Shown: positions 16,245 to 25,117 of the stretch, piece after piece | Position numbering within the stretch: the stretch's first letter is position 1 | Layout: every line of letters starts with the position of its first letter | Assembly: GCA_938015525.1 (NCBI GenBank) | Contig: CALLPC010000005.1 | Span: 62,001-126,000 of the forward strand | Source of the DNA: an uncultured Dehalococcoidia bacterium | Lineage (GTDB): Bacteria; Chloroflexota; Dehalococcoidia; Tepidiformales; Tepidiformaceae | Length of the DNA: 64,000 bases | Reading direction: 5' to 3' | The notes under the pieces: generated by a model | What the model was told of the DNA's origin: nothing | Databases searched by the model: none | What the model saw: the letters and a program-made list of their open reading frames with translations, nothing else | Position numbers and translations under genes: made by a program

Positions 16245-18632
16245 ATGAACGACCCGCGTACCTACGAAATCGAAATCGGGGGGAAGACCCTCACCATCCA
16301 GCACGGCATCCTCGCCCAGCAGGCCAACGGCGCCGTCACCGTCCGCCTCGGCGATACCGTCGTCCTCGTCACCGTCTGCATGGCCGAGGCCCGTGAAGGC
16401 ATCGACTTCTTCCCGCTCACCGTCGACTACGAAGAGCGCCTCTACGCCGTCGGCAAGATCCCCGGCGGTTTCCCCCGGCGCGAAGGCCGCGCCTCCACCG
16501 ACGCCATCCTCGCCATGCGCCTCACCGACCGCCCCCTCCGGCCGCTCTTCCCGAAAGGCTTCCGCAACGAAGTCCAGGTCATCGCCACCACCCTCTCCGC
16601 CGACCGCGAACACCAGCCCGATACCCTCATCACCATCGGCGCCTCCGCCGCCCTCGGCATCAGCGATATCCCCTTCAACGGCCCCGTCTCCTCCGTCCGC
16701 GTCACCCGCCTCGACGGCCAGTACATCGTCAACCCCACCTTCGATGAGACCGAGCGGGGCGACCTCGACATCGTCGTCGCCGGCACCAAAGACGCCGTCG
16801 TCATGGTCGAAGCCGGCGCCAAGCAGGTCGCCGAAGACGTCGTCCTCGAGGCGATCGAAGTCGCCATGGACGCCAACCGGAAGATCATCGCCCTCCAGGA
16901 GCAGATCGCTGCAGACGTCGCTCCCGTCAAAAAGCCCTACACCCCGGCGAAAGAGAACGAAGAAGCCGTCGCCGTCATCTCCGACTACCTGAAGGACCGC
17001 ATCCCCGAGCTCGTCGCCACCGCCGCGTCCGAGCGCTCCGATGCCAACAAAGCCGTCCGCCAGGAGCTCCAGGAGCGCTTCGGCGACCGGTTCTCCTCCG
17101 CTGACATCGCCGATGCCCTCTGGAACATCATCAAAAAGGCCATGCGGCAGCGCATCCTCGAGCAGGGCATCCGCGCCGACGGCCGCGGCATCAAAGAGAT
17201 CCGCCCCCTCGACATCCACGTCGGCGTCCTGCCCCGCACCCACGGCTCCGGCCTCTTCCAGCGCGGCCAGACCCAGGTCCTCACCATCGCCACCCTCGGC
17301 GGCCTCAGCATGGTGCAGAAGCTCGATACCCTCTCGCCCGACGAGTACAAGCGGTACATGCACCACTACAACTTCCCGCCCTACTCCGTCGGCGAAGTCC
17401 GTCCGCTCCGCGGCGCCGGCCGCCGGGAGATCGGCCACGGCGCCCTCGCCGAGCGCGCCCTCGAACCGGTCATCCCCTCCGAAGAAGAGTTCCCCTACGC
17501 CCTCCGCCTCGTCAGCGAGGTGATGTCCTCCAACGGCTCCACCTCCATGGCCTCCGTCTGCGGCAGCACCCTCGCCCTGATGGATGCCGGTGTCCCCATC
17601 TCCGACCCGGTCGCCGGCATCGCCATGGGCCTCATCATGGGCGAAAACGGCGATTACCGCGTCCTCACCGACATCGCCGGCCAGGAAGATTTCATGGGCG
17701 ACATGGACTTCAAAGTCGCCGGCACCGCAAAAGGCATCACCGCCCTCCAGATGGATATCAAAATCGGAGGCGTCTCCCGGGAGCTCCTCGCCACGGCCCT
17801 CCAGCAGGCCCGCGAGGCCCGCGAGTACATCCTCCAGCGCATGCTCGAAGTCATCCCCGCGCCGCGGCCCGAGCTCTCACCGCACGCGCCCAAGATGTAC
17901 AAGCTCAAAATCCCGCAGGACATGATCGGCACCCTCATCGGCCCCGGCGGCAAGACCGTCCGCCGCATCCAGGACGAGGCCGGCGGCGCCACCATCGACA
18001 TCCAGGAAGACGGCACCGTCATCGTTGGCTCCCCCAACGAAGAGGTCGCCCGCAAAGCCATCCGCATGATCGAAGGCCTCACCAAAGAGGTCCAGGTCGG
18101 CGAAATCTACACCGGCAAGGTCACCCGCCTCCTCAACTTCGGCGCCTTCGTCGAAATCCTCCCCGGCAAAGAAGGCCTCATCCACATCTCCCAGCTCGGC
18201 GCCGACCACATCCGCAGCGTCGAGGACGAGGTCAAAGTCGGCGACGAAGTCACCGTCATGGTCTCCGAAATCGACAGCCTCGGGCGGATCAACCTCTCCC
18301 GGCGGGCCGTCCTCCTCGGCGAATCGCCCGAACAGGCCGCTGCTGCCACCCGCGAGGGCGCTCGCGACCGCGGCCCCCGCGGCGGTTCCGGCGGCGGCCC
18401 GGGCCGCCCCTCCGACCGCGGCGACCGCGGCGACCGCGACCGCGGCGGCCGCCCCGGCGGCGGCTCCTCCCAGCCCCAGCGCGGCGGCCCTTCCCAGCCC
18501 TCCCGCCCGGCTCCATCCACCCCCGCACCCCTCGGCGGGGCCACCCGCGGCTGGGTCCGCCGCACCCCCGCGCCCGAAGGCGCCCCGCCGCCCCCGCGCC
18601 GCGACTTCGGCGGCGGCATGGACGACGACTAG
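16245..18632 (+). CDS. pnp: Polynucleotide phosphorylase
   Basis: A 795-residue 3'-5' exoribonuclease that degrades RNA phosphorolytically. The domain order is two RNase PH domains with a helical linker, a KH domain (IGTLIGPGGKTVRRIQ) and an S1 domain (GEIYTGKVTRLLNFGAFVEI). After about residue 705 comes an unusual Gly/Arg/Asp/Pro-rich tail with GDRGDRDRGGR repeats, probably disordered and RNA-binding. The ATG at 16245 is preferred over an upstream in-frame TTG. The leader holds a 6-bp hairpin (16184-16204), which might be a processing site. Confidence 0.95.
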   Translation: MNDPRTYEIEIGGKTLTIQHGILAQQANGAVTVRLGDTVVLVTVCMAEAREGIDFFPLTVDYEERLYAVGKIPGGFPRREGRASTDAILAMRLTDRPLRPLFPKGFRNEVQVIATTLSADREHQPDTLITIGASAALGISDIPFNGPVSSVRVTRLDGQYIVNPTFDETERGDLDIVVAGTKDAVVMVEAGAKQVAEDVVLEAIEVAMDANRKIIALQEQIAADVAPVKKPYTPAKENEEAVAVISDYLKDRIPELVATAASERSDANKAVRQELQERFGDRFSSADIADALWNIIKKAMRQRILEQGIRADGRGIKEIRPLDIHVGVLPRTHGSGLFQRGQTQVLTIATLGGLSMVQKLDTLSPDEYKRYMHHYNFPPYSVGEVRPLRGAGRREIGHGALAERALEPVIPSEEEFPYALRLVSEVMSSNGSTSMASVCGSTLALMDAGVPISDPVAGIAMGLIMGENGDYRVLTDIAGQEDFMGDMDFKVAGTAKGITALQMDIKIGGVSRELLATALQQAREAREYILQRMLEVIPAPRPELSPHAPKMYKLKIPQDMIGTLIGPGGKTVRRIQDEAGGATIDIQEDGTVIVGSPNEEVARKAIRMIEGLTKEVQVGEIYTGKVTRLLNFGAFVEILPGKEGLIHISQLGADHIRSVEDEVKVGDEVTVMVSEIDSLGRINLSRRAVLLGESPEQAAAATREGARDRGPRGGSGGGPGRPSDRGDRGDRDRGGRPGGGSSQPQRGGPSQPSRPAPSTPAPLGGATRGWVRRTPAPEGAPPPPRRDFGGGMDDD

Positions 18633-18667
18633 GCCGCCCGCTCCTCATCCCGGCACCCAAAACCGAA

Positions 18668-18701
18668 CACCGGGGCTGCCCCCGCGAGGGCAGCCCCGGT
18701 G
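18668..18701. terminator. Bidirectional terminator-like hairpin, 14-bp stem
   Basis: A perfect 14-bp stem (18668-18681 with 18688-18701) with a 6-nt loop lies between the convergent pnp and luciferase-like gene. On the minus side it is followed by a T-containing stretch. Confidence 0.7.
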
Positions 18702-18742
18702 CATCTCCCTTGCTCCGCGACCCGGCGCGCCCGCCCCGGCGC

Positions 18743-19987
18743 CTACACCTGCGCCGGTTCCCGCCACTCCGCCGGCTTCGCCCGCTCCGACTCCGGCAGC
18801 GGCCGAATCCACCACCGGTCCTCGTACTCGCTCCAGAGGTGCCGAAGCTTCGGCATCACCTTCTCCGCGAACAGCTTCGTGTTGTACATCACCTTCTCTC
18901 GCGGCATGTCCCCGATCTGCATCAGGCACATCAGGTGGCCGACCTTCAGCCCCCGGATGACCTCCTCGAGCTGCTGCGCCACGCTCGCCGCACTCCCGGC
19001 CACCACATACCCCTGCTTCACGAAATCCGACCACGTCAGCCCCGAGCGCTGGGCGCTCGCCTGGGCCCCCACCTGCGCCGTAATCCCGGCCTTCACCGTC
19101 CGCAGCGTCCGGTAGCCCGGCGCGTCCGCGAATCCCCCGTAAACATGCAGGCAGCGGTTGTAGAAGTAGTCCACATGCTCGCTGTACAGCCGCTCGGCGT
19201 CCGCGTCGCTCTCCGCCACGCACACGAGCTGCAGGAACCCCGCCCGGTACGGGTTGAACTCCCCGCCCAGCTCATCCACCCGCGCCCAGTACTGGTCCAT
19301 CACCCCCTTGCCGCGCAGGTAGCCGAAGTAGGAGAGGTAGCAGTAGACATAATCCTTCTCCGTCGTCCAATCCCACGTCTCCAGGGAGCCCCCGCCGGGG
19401 ATCCAGATCGGCGGATGCGGCTGCTGCAGCGGCCGCGGCCACGGGTTCACGTACCGCACCTGGTTGTACTTCCCGTTGAAATGGAATGTGTCGTGGTTCG
19501 TCCACGCCTGCAGGATGAAATCGTGGTTTTCGTAGTATCGCTCCCGCAGCGTCGCCGGCGTCATCCCGTACGCGAAGTTCGTGTCCATGCTCGTCCCCAC
19601 GGGGAACCCGGCCACCAGCCGGCCGCCTGAGATACAGTCGAGCATCGCGAACTCCTCCGCCACCCGGAGCGGCGGGTTGTAGAGCGCGATGGAGTTCCCC
19701 AGCACCACCAGCCCCGCCCGCGACGTCCGCCGGGCCAGCGCCGCCGCGATCAGGTTCGGGCTCGGCATCAGCCCGTACGCATTCGAGTGATGCTCGTTGC
19801 AGCAGATGCCGTCGAACCCGCACTGCTCCGCGTACTCCAGCTCGTCCAGGTACTCGTTGTACACGCGGTGCCCCTTCACCGGGTCGAACAGCGAGTACGG
19901 GACATCCACCCATACGCTCCGGTAGCGCTCCTTGAAGTCGTCCGGGAGGTACGGGTACGGCATCAGGTGGAACCAGTGGAACTTCAC
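18743..19987 (-). CDS. LLM-class flavin-dependent oxidoreductase
   Basis: A 414-residue bacterial luciferase-like monooxygenase. It has a conserved FDGICCNEHHSNAYGLMPSPN segment and a GRLVAGFPVGTS stretch that are typical of the luciferase-alpha-like family acting on hydrophobic substrates. The GTG start at 19987 follows a GGAGGGGG box (19992-19999) by 4 nt. A 7-bp hairpin (20002-20019) lies immediately upstream of that box and might modulate translation. The reductase partner and substrate are unknown. Confidence 0.85.
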   Translation of the reverse strand: MKFHWFHLMPYPYLPDDFKERYRSVWVDVPYSLFDPVKGHRVYNEYLDELEYAEQCGFDGICCNEHHSNAYGLMPSPNLIAAALARRTSRAGLVVLGNSIALYNPPLRVAEEFAMLDCISGGRLVAGFPVGTSMDTNFAYGMTPATLRERYYENHDFILQAWTNHDTFHFNGKYNQVRYVNPWPRPLQQPHPPIWIPGGGSLETWDWTTEKDYVYCYLSYFGYLRGKGVMDQYWARVDELGGEFNPYRAGFLQLVCVAESDADAERLYSEHVDYFYNRCLHVYGGFADAPGYRTLRTVKAGITAQVGAQASAQRSGLTWSDFVKQGYVVAGSAASVAQQLEEVIRGLKVGHLMCLMQIGDMPREKVMYNTKLFAEKVMPKLRHLWSEYEDRWWIRPLPESERAKPAEWREPAQV

Positions 19988-20130
19988 GCTGCCCCCTCCA
20001 CGGGGCGCACGGGCGCCCCGCATTTCGTGTCCAATGCATACGCCCGCGCAATGAGGCCCGTCAAGCCGCTTGCACCAGGTCCAGGAGTGCGTACCGTCGT
20101 TGACCAACCACCCCCTAGCGGAGCAGGTCA

Positions 20131-20622
20131 ATGTCCAGGACCACCCCGAACGACGGTGTCGCCGACCTCGTCGAGCTGCATGCCCGCCCCGGTCTCCCTG
20201 TGCATCCCCAGCACGTCCTCGCCGCCATCCGCCGCGAGGAAACATCCCTTCGCCGCGCCAACGGCTGGCTCGCCGACCACATCGTCGGCATCGCCGGGAC
20301 CATGGCGTTCTTCCATTTCCTCTGGCTCCTCATCGCCGGCTGGGCCGCCTGGCAGACCGGCATGCTCCACAATCGGGGTTTCGACCCGTACCCGTACTCG
20401 TTCCTCTTCTTCATCCTCGGAGGCGTCATGCAATCCCTCTTCGTGCCCACGATGCTCACCGCCGCGAACCGGGCTGCAGAACGCGACCGCATCAAAGACG
20501 AAGCGGACCACCGGGCCTGGTCGCACCTCTACGAAGTGAACGACACCCAGCTCGAGCTCCTGCGCTCCCTCGCTGCCAGGCTCGATGCGCTCGAACGCGG
20601 CAGCAGCGGCAGCCCGGCCTGA
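20131..20622 (+). CDS. DUF1003 membrane protein
   Basis: A 163-residue protein with two membrane segments (about 50-70 and 90-110) linked by a short loop with FDPYPYSFLFFILGG. The following VPTMLTAANRAAERDRIKDEADHRA segment is the typical DUF1003 amphipathic region, and the C-terminus is a helical cytoplasmic tail. DUF1003 has no established biochemical function. A GGAG box precedes the ATG. It is divergent from the luciferase-like gene and converges on tesB. Confidence 0.8.
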   Translation: MSRTTPNDGVADLVELHARPGLPVHPQHVLAAIRREETSLRRANGWLADHIVGIAGTMAFFHFLWLLIAGWAAWQTGMLHNRGFDPYPYSFLFFILGGVMQSLFVPTMLTAANRAAERDRIKDEADHRAWSHLYEVNDTQLELLRSLAARLDALERGSSGSPA

Positions 20623-20628
20623 GCCGCA

Positions 20629-21537
20629 TCACCCGCCGGTGGCTCCCCCGGCCGGCGGAGCCCGGAAGAGCCCCTCCTGCGCCACCGTCGCAATCCGCGT
20701 CCCCGAGCGGTCGTACATCCCGGCGAGCATGACCGCCCGCGCCGCGTGGGCGGCCGGGCTCTCGCTCACGTACAGCACCCAGTCATCGAACCGCGGCGGC
20801 CGGTGGAACCACATCGCATGGTCCAGGCTCGCCGAGCTCCCGCCCGGCCGCCACAGCCCGTAGTGATGGGCGACCGTCGCCACCAGCCCGCTGTCGCTGA
20901 AGTAGGCCAGCGCCGCCGCGTGCAGCACCGGGTCCTCCGGCAGGGGTGCCGCCATCCTCCCCCACACGGCCCGGGCCGGCAGCCGCCCCGTCCCATCATC
21001 GGCACGCGTCGGCTCCGCCGCTGACCGCAGGTCGATCGGCCGACCCAGCCGGCTCCGCATCCGCTCCGCCATCCCCGGCGGGAGGTCGGCCATCCGCGGG
21101 AGCGCAATCGTCGTCCACCACGGCGGGCACGCCTCCGGGTCCGGCGCCGGGGGCATCGGCGCCTGGTGCGAAATTCCCTCCTCCGGCGCCGCAAAGCTCA
21201 CCGAAGCCTCGAAAATCGTGTGGCCGGCCTGCACCGCCGTCACCCGGCGCGTGAGGAAGTTCCGCCCCTCCCGGATGCGCTCCACCGTGTAGTCGATCGG
21301 GTCCTGCGGCTTCCCCGCCCGCAGGAAGTACGCGTGCAGGGAATGGACCGCCCCGAAGGTCGCCGTCCGCCCGGCCGCAACGACCGCCTGGGCGAGGACC
21401 AGCCCGCCGAAGAGCCGCCCCTCCTCCTGTCCCGGCTGACCCCGGAACCGGTCATAGTCCGCCGGCTCCAGCGTCAGCTGCTGCAACAACTCCCCGATGC
21501 CCGGCCCCCTGCCGGGCTCCGCCTGTGCCTCGGTCAT
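20629..21537 (-). CDS. tesB: Acyl-CoA thioesterase II
   Basis: A 302-residue double hot-dog thioesterase that hydrolyses acyl-CoA to free acid and CoA. The N-terminal EGRLFGGLVLAQAVVAAGRT, the SLHAYFLRAGKPQDPIDY segment and the C-terminal LDHAMWFHRPPRFDDW block match TesB. It may recycle CoA for the many acyl-CoA enzymes in this window. The ATG follows a GAAGGCAGG purine tract. Confidence 0.88.
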   Translation of the reverse strand: MTEAQAEPGRGPGIGELLQQLTLEPADYDRFRGQPGQEEGRLFGGLVLAQAVVAAGRTATFGAVHSLHAYFLRAGKPQDPIDYTVERIREGRNFLTRRVTAVQAGHTIFEASVSFAAPEEGISHQAPMPPAPDPEACPPWWTTIALPRMADLPPGMAERMRSRLGRPIDLRSAAEPTRADDGTGRLPARAVWGRMAAPLPEDPVLHAAALAYFSDSGLVATVAHHYGLWRPGGSSASLDHAMWFHRPPRFDDWVLYVSESPAAHAARAVMLAGMYDRSGTRIATVAQEGLFRAPPAGGATGG

Positions 21538-21605
21538 GCCTGCCTGCCTTCACCGGGGCGCTGCGCCCCGCGCCCGCCCCGCAGCTGGAAATCGTCGCTC
21601 CAAGC

Positions 21606-21830
21606 CTACCCCGGCGGCGGCTCCCCGTCTCCCCGGTCCCCTACGGCCGCCAGCAACCGCTCCGTTGCCGCTGCGACCGGGGCCACGGCCTGCTCGAAGG
21701 CTGCCGCGTTCCGCCGCGACGGCTGCCGGTAACCGGAAATCTTCCGCGCGTCCTGCAGCGCAGCCGCCCGCACCTCCTCCCCCGCTGCCGGGGGCAAGAG
21801 CCACCGCAGCGGCCTCATGCTCCGGCACAC
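21606..21830 (-). CDS. DUF2277 protein (74 aa)
   Basis: A small protein beginning VCRSMRPLR and containing PPAAGEEVRAAALQDARKIS, GYRQPSRRN and a helical VAAATERLL end. This matches the DUF2277 family along its full length; function is unknown. The GTG at 21830 follows a GGGAGGGAGG box (21837-21846) by 6 nt, which is why this start is used. It lies just beyond the stop of the acyl-CoA dehydrogenase gene (21860) on the same strand, so the two probably form an operon. Confidence 0.8.
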   Translation of the reverse strand: MCRSMRPLRWLLPPAAGEEVRAAALQDARKISGYRQPSRRNAAAFEQAVAPVAAATERLLAAVGDRGDGEPPPG

Positions 21831-21859
21831 CCGAACCTCCCTCCCGTGGGCGCCCGGCC

Positions 21860-23050
21860 CTACGCCCGCGGCAGCCCGAGGCCGCGCGTCGCGATGATGT
21901 TCCGCTGCACCTCGCTCGTCCCGCCCCCGATCGTGGCCGCCACCGAATGGAGCTGGAACCGCCCGATGCGGCCCATCAGCAGCTCCCACCGCGAGGCCCC
22001 GCGCGAGATGACCTGCGCCCGCATCCCGGCCATCCGGTAGAGCACCGCCGCCATCCGCTGCTCCACCTCGCTCGCGTACAGTTTCACGATGCTCGCCTCG
22101 TAGTTTGGCTGGACCCCGCGCGCCTGCATCGACACCACCCGCAGGCTCAGGTTCCGCGCCACCTCCACCTCGATGAGCAGGTCGACGAGCCGGTGCCGCG
22201 CCCACGGCAGGTTCACCAGCCCCTCCGCCTTCGCGCAGGCAATCGCCTCCTCCAGGACCGCCCGGTACTCCACGCACAGGTCCACCAGGCTCCGCTCGAA
22301 ATCCAGCGTCGTCGCCGCCACGTACCAGCCCCGGTTCTCCTCCCCCACCATGTTCCGGGCCGGCACCCGCACGTTCTCGAAAAACACCTGGTTGAAGCCG
22401 CTGTTCCCGACCATGTTGATGATCGGGGAGAGCGAAATCCCCGGGCTCTTCATATCGACGAGGAAGTACGAAAGCCCCTTGTGCTTCGGCGCTGTGGGGT
22501 CCGTCCGCGCCAGCAGGATCATCCAGTCCGCGATGTGCGCCCCGCTCGTCCAGATCTTCTGTCCGTTTACGACATAATCATCGCCATCCCGCACCGCACG
22601 CGTCTGCACGCTCGCGAGGTCCGACCCTGCACCCGGCTCGCTGAAGCCCTGGCACCACCGCTCCTTCCCCGAGAGGATCGGCTCGATGAACCGCTCCTTC
22701 ATCCACTCCTCGCCGTACTGCATCAGCGTCGGCGCCACCCAGCCGATGCCCACCCCGCCGAAGCGCGGGGCGCGCGCCCGGGCCATCTCCTCCTTCAGGA
22801 TGAACTGCTGCATCACCGGCAGCTCCGCCCCGCCGTACCGCTTCGGCCAGGCCGGCGCCACCCACCCGCGCGATTGCAGCCGCCGCCGCCACTCCGCCAG
22901 CGCCGCTTTGTCGCGCTCGTGCCCGCTCGCCAGCTGGCCCCATTCCCCCTCGCCCGCGTCACCCTTCAGCGGCTCGGGCAGGTTCGCCGCAATCCAGCCG
23001 CGCACCTCTGCCCGGAACGCCGCCTCCTCCGGCGAATCGCGAAAGTCCAT
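21860..23050 (-). CDS. Acyl-CoA dehydrogenase
   Basis: A 396-residue FAD-dependent enzyme introducing a 2,3-double bond into an acyl-CoA. Motifs include CQGFSEPGAGSDLASVQTRA, YVVNGQKIWTSGAHIADWM and the C-terminal GGGTSEVQRNIIATRGLGLPR. The long N-terminal domain and overall form resemble terpenoid or branched-chain ACADs. TATGCT (23057-23062) ends 6 nt before the ATG, so the mRNA is probably leaderless. The DUF2277 gene follows. Confidence 0.88.
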   Translation of the reverse strand: MDFRDSPEEAAFRAEVRGWIAANLPEPLKGDAGEGEWGQLASGHERDKAALAEWRRRLQSRGWVAPAWPKRYGGAELPVMQQFILKEEMARARAPRFGGVGIGWVAPTLMQYGEEWMKERFIEPILSGKERWCQGFSEPGAGSDLASVQTRAVRDGDDYVVNGQKIWTSGAHIADWMILLARTDPTAPKHKGLSYFLVDMKSPGISLSPIINMVGNSGFNQVFFENVRVPARNMVGEENRGWYVAATTLDFERSLVDLCVEYRAVLEEAIACAKAEGLVNLPWARHRLVDLLIEVEVARNLSLRVVSMQARGVQPNYEASIVKLYASEVEQRMAAVLYRMAGMRAQVISRGASRWELLMGRIGRFQLHSVAATIGGGTSEVQRNIIATRGLGLPRA

Positions 23051-23056
23051 GCGCGC

Positions 23057-23062
23057 AGCATA
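23057..23062 (-). promoter_or_regulatory. -10 element of a leaderless start (acyl-CoA dehydrogenase)
   Basis: TATGCT on the minus strand, 6 nt before the ATG at 23050. Confidence 0.5.
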
Positions 23063-23128
23063 CCGCCGCCCGCCCTCCCGATCATGCGCGGCTGAACGAA
23101 CTCGCCCTCCCTGCCGATACCTCCACTG

Positions 23129-24118
23129 ATGGGACGTTCGAACGCCGCGCTCGCCCGCCGTGCCGACTTCCTCGCGGTCCTCGCCGACCCGGACCTCCTC
23201 CAGCTCATGCTCGTCGCCTGCCCCGACGCCGTCATCGTCGCCTCTCCGGAGGACCGCATCGCCCTCTACACCGGCGCCTCCGAATCCCTCTTCGGGTTCG
23301 CGCCGGTCGAGGTGCTCGGGCGCCGGATGGGCCTCCTCTTCCCCGACCGCGACGCCTGGCGCCGGGTGCAGCAGGCCCTCGACAGCGACGGCTACGTCCG
23401 CGCCGTCGAACTCGCCGCGCGCCGCAAAGAAGGCCCGCCCCTCGCCGCCGCCCTCTCCGCGGCACGCGTCGCGAACCGCTTCGGCGAGCGGCTCGGCACC
23501 GTCTACTACATTCGCGACCACTCTGCCGTCCGCGAAATCGAAGACGCCCTCCGCCGGAACAACGCCCAGCTCAGCACCCTCGTCGCCCGGCTCGACCACC
23601 TCGCCCGGCACGACCCCCTCACCCGCCTCCTCAACCGCGCCGCCGCCTACGAGGCTGCCGAGAACATCCTCCTCGCCTTCCCGGTCGGAGAAGCCCGCCT
23701 CGGCGTCGCCATCTTCGACCTCGACCGCTTCAAGGCCGTCAACGACTCCTACGGGCACCTCGCCGGCGACGCAGTCCTCGAAGCCTTCGGCACCATCCTC
23801 CGCCAGCAGGCCCGCAGCGGCGACGTCATCGCCCGCTTCGGCGGCGAAGAGTTCGTCGCCTTCCTGCCCGGCGCCGGCCTCGAAGACGCCGCCCGCTTCG
23901 CCGAGCGCATCCGCGAAGCCGTCCAGGCCCGGCCCGTCCCCATCGACGAGACCCTCGCCATCACCGTCACGGTCAGCGCGGGGGTGTCCGCCATCCCGGC
24001 CTGTGCCGAAAACCTCGAAGAAGCCGTCCGTATCGCCGACGAGCGCCTCTACGAGGCCAAGCGCGGCGGGCGAAACCGCGTCGTCGCAGACCCCGGCAGC
24101 CAGAGGAACGCCGCATGA
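23129..24118 (+). CDS. PAS-GGDEF diguanylate cyclase
   Basis: A 329-residue protein making the second messenger cyclic di-GMP from GTP. An N-terminal PAS-like sensor (about 20-130) is followed by a short coiled linker and a GGDEF domain. The active-site motif is intact as GGEEF (238-242), and an RSGD inhibitory-site sequence lies five residues before it, so product inhibition is likely. No membrane segment is seen; the sensor is cytoplasmic. Its stop overlaps the HDOD gene start by 4 bp. Confidence 0.9.
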   Translation: MGRSNAALARRADFLAVLADPDLLQLMLVACPDAVIVASPEDRIALYTGASESLFGFAPVEVLGRRMGLLFPDRDAWRRVQQALDSDGYVRAVELAARRKEGPPLAAALSAARVANRFGERLGTVYYIRDHSAVREIEDALRRNNAQLSTLVARLDHLARHDPLTRLLNRAAAYEAAENILLAFPVGEARLGVAIFDLDRFKAVNDSYGHLAGDAVLEAFGTILRQQARSGDVIARFGGEEFVAFLPGAGLEDAARFAERIREAVQARPVPIDETLAITVTVSAGVSAIPACAENLEEAVRIADERLYEAKRGGRNRVVADPGSQRNAA

Positions 24119-25074
24119 CCGCCGACCCCACCGCCGACTCCCCCTTCTTCCGCAACCGCCTCCGCACCATCGTCCAGGCGACCACCGACCTCGCCCCCCT
24201 CAAGGCCGTCGCCACCAAAGCCATCCAGCTCGCCGAGGATGAGCGCTCCGCCGCCATGGACCTCGCCACCGTCATCAGCTCCGACCAGGCCCTCACGGCC
24301 CGGCTCCTCAAGCTCTCCAACTCAGCCTACTACGGCTACGCCCGCCGCATCTCCAACGTCCGCGAAGCCGTCATCCTCCTCGGCATGCGGACCGTCCGCT
24401 CGGTCGCCATCTCCACCGCCATCATCGATGCCCTTCGCATCCCCCAGCTCGAGAACACCCGCTTCGACCAGGACCTCTTCTGGGCCCACTCTGTTACCGT
24501 CGGCATCATCGCGGAGGTCATCGCCCGCGAAACCCGGGTCACCCGCCCCGAAGATGCCTTCACCGCAGGCGTCCTCCACGATATCGGCAAGCTCGCCATG
24601 ATGCTCGCCGACCCGGCCGCCTTCGCCGAGGTCATCGACCTCGTCGAAACCGAGAAGATGCGCTACCGCGACGCCGAGTTCGCCGTCTTCGGCTTCGGCC
24701 ATGAACTCGTCGGCGCCCGGCTCGCTGCCCGCTGGAAGTTCCCGGAGCCCCTGGTCTCCGCCATCCAGGCCCACCACCAGCCGGTCGCCGCCATCGAGTC
24801 GATGGCCGACGTCGTCGCCTCCGCCAACCTCATCGCAAACCGCGAAGGCCTCGCCGCCGGCTTCGACTACACCCGCGAGCCCGACCGCCGGCCTGCCGCA
24901 GCCGTGCCGCCAGCCTGCGACCTCGCCATCGGCAAGGTCCACGGCGGCATCGCCACCCTCGAAGAGAAGGCGCGCGCCTTCCTCACCCACGTTACCTCCC
25001 GCGCGCCGCGCTGGTATCGGCCCCACCACGGCGAGGAGGCCGAACCCGCCGCCGAAGAAACCCCCGCCGCCTGA
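24115..25074 (+). CDS. HDOD-domain protein
   Basis: A 319-residue protein with one HDOD domain, a non-hydrolytic relative of HD phosphohydrolases. Signature stretches are SSDQALTARLLKLSNSAYYG, VREAVILLGMRTVRSVAIST and an FTAGVLHDIGKLAMML segment that retains an HD pair. HDOD proteins usually act in signalling with GGDEF proteins. It is translationally coupled to the cyclase upstream and lies 43 bp before the degenerate GGDEF gene. Confidence 0.85.
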   Translation: MTADPTADSPFFRNRLRTIVQATTDLAPLKAVATKAIQLAEDERSAAMDLATVISSDQALTARLLKLSNSAYYGYARRISNVREAVILLGMRTVRSVAISTAIIDALRIPQLENTRFDQDLFWAHSVTVGIIAEVIARETRVTRPEDAFTAGVLHDIGKLAMMLADPAAFAEVIDLVETEKMRYRDAEFAVFGFGHELVGARLAARWKFPEPLVSAIQAHHQPVAAIESMADVVASANLIANREGLAAGFDYTREPDRRPAAAVPPACDLAIGKVHGGIATLEEKARAFLTHVTSRAPRWYRPHHGEEAEPAAEETPAA

Positions 25075-25117
25075 TGAACCGCCTGCGGCCGGTCGAATCC
25101 CCATGTGAGGACTGCGT

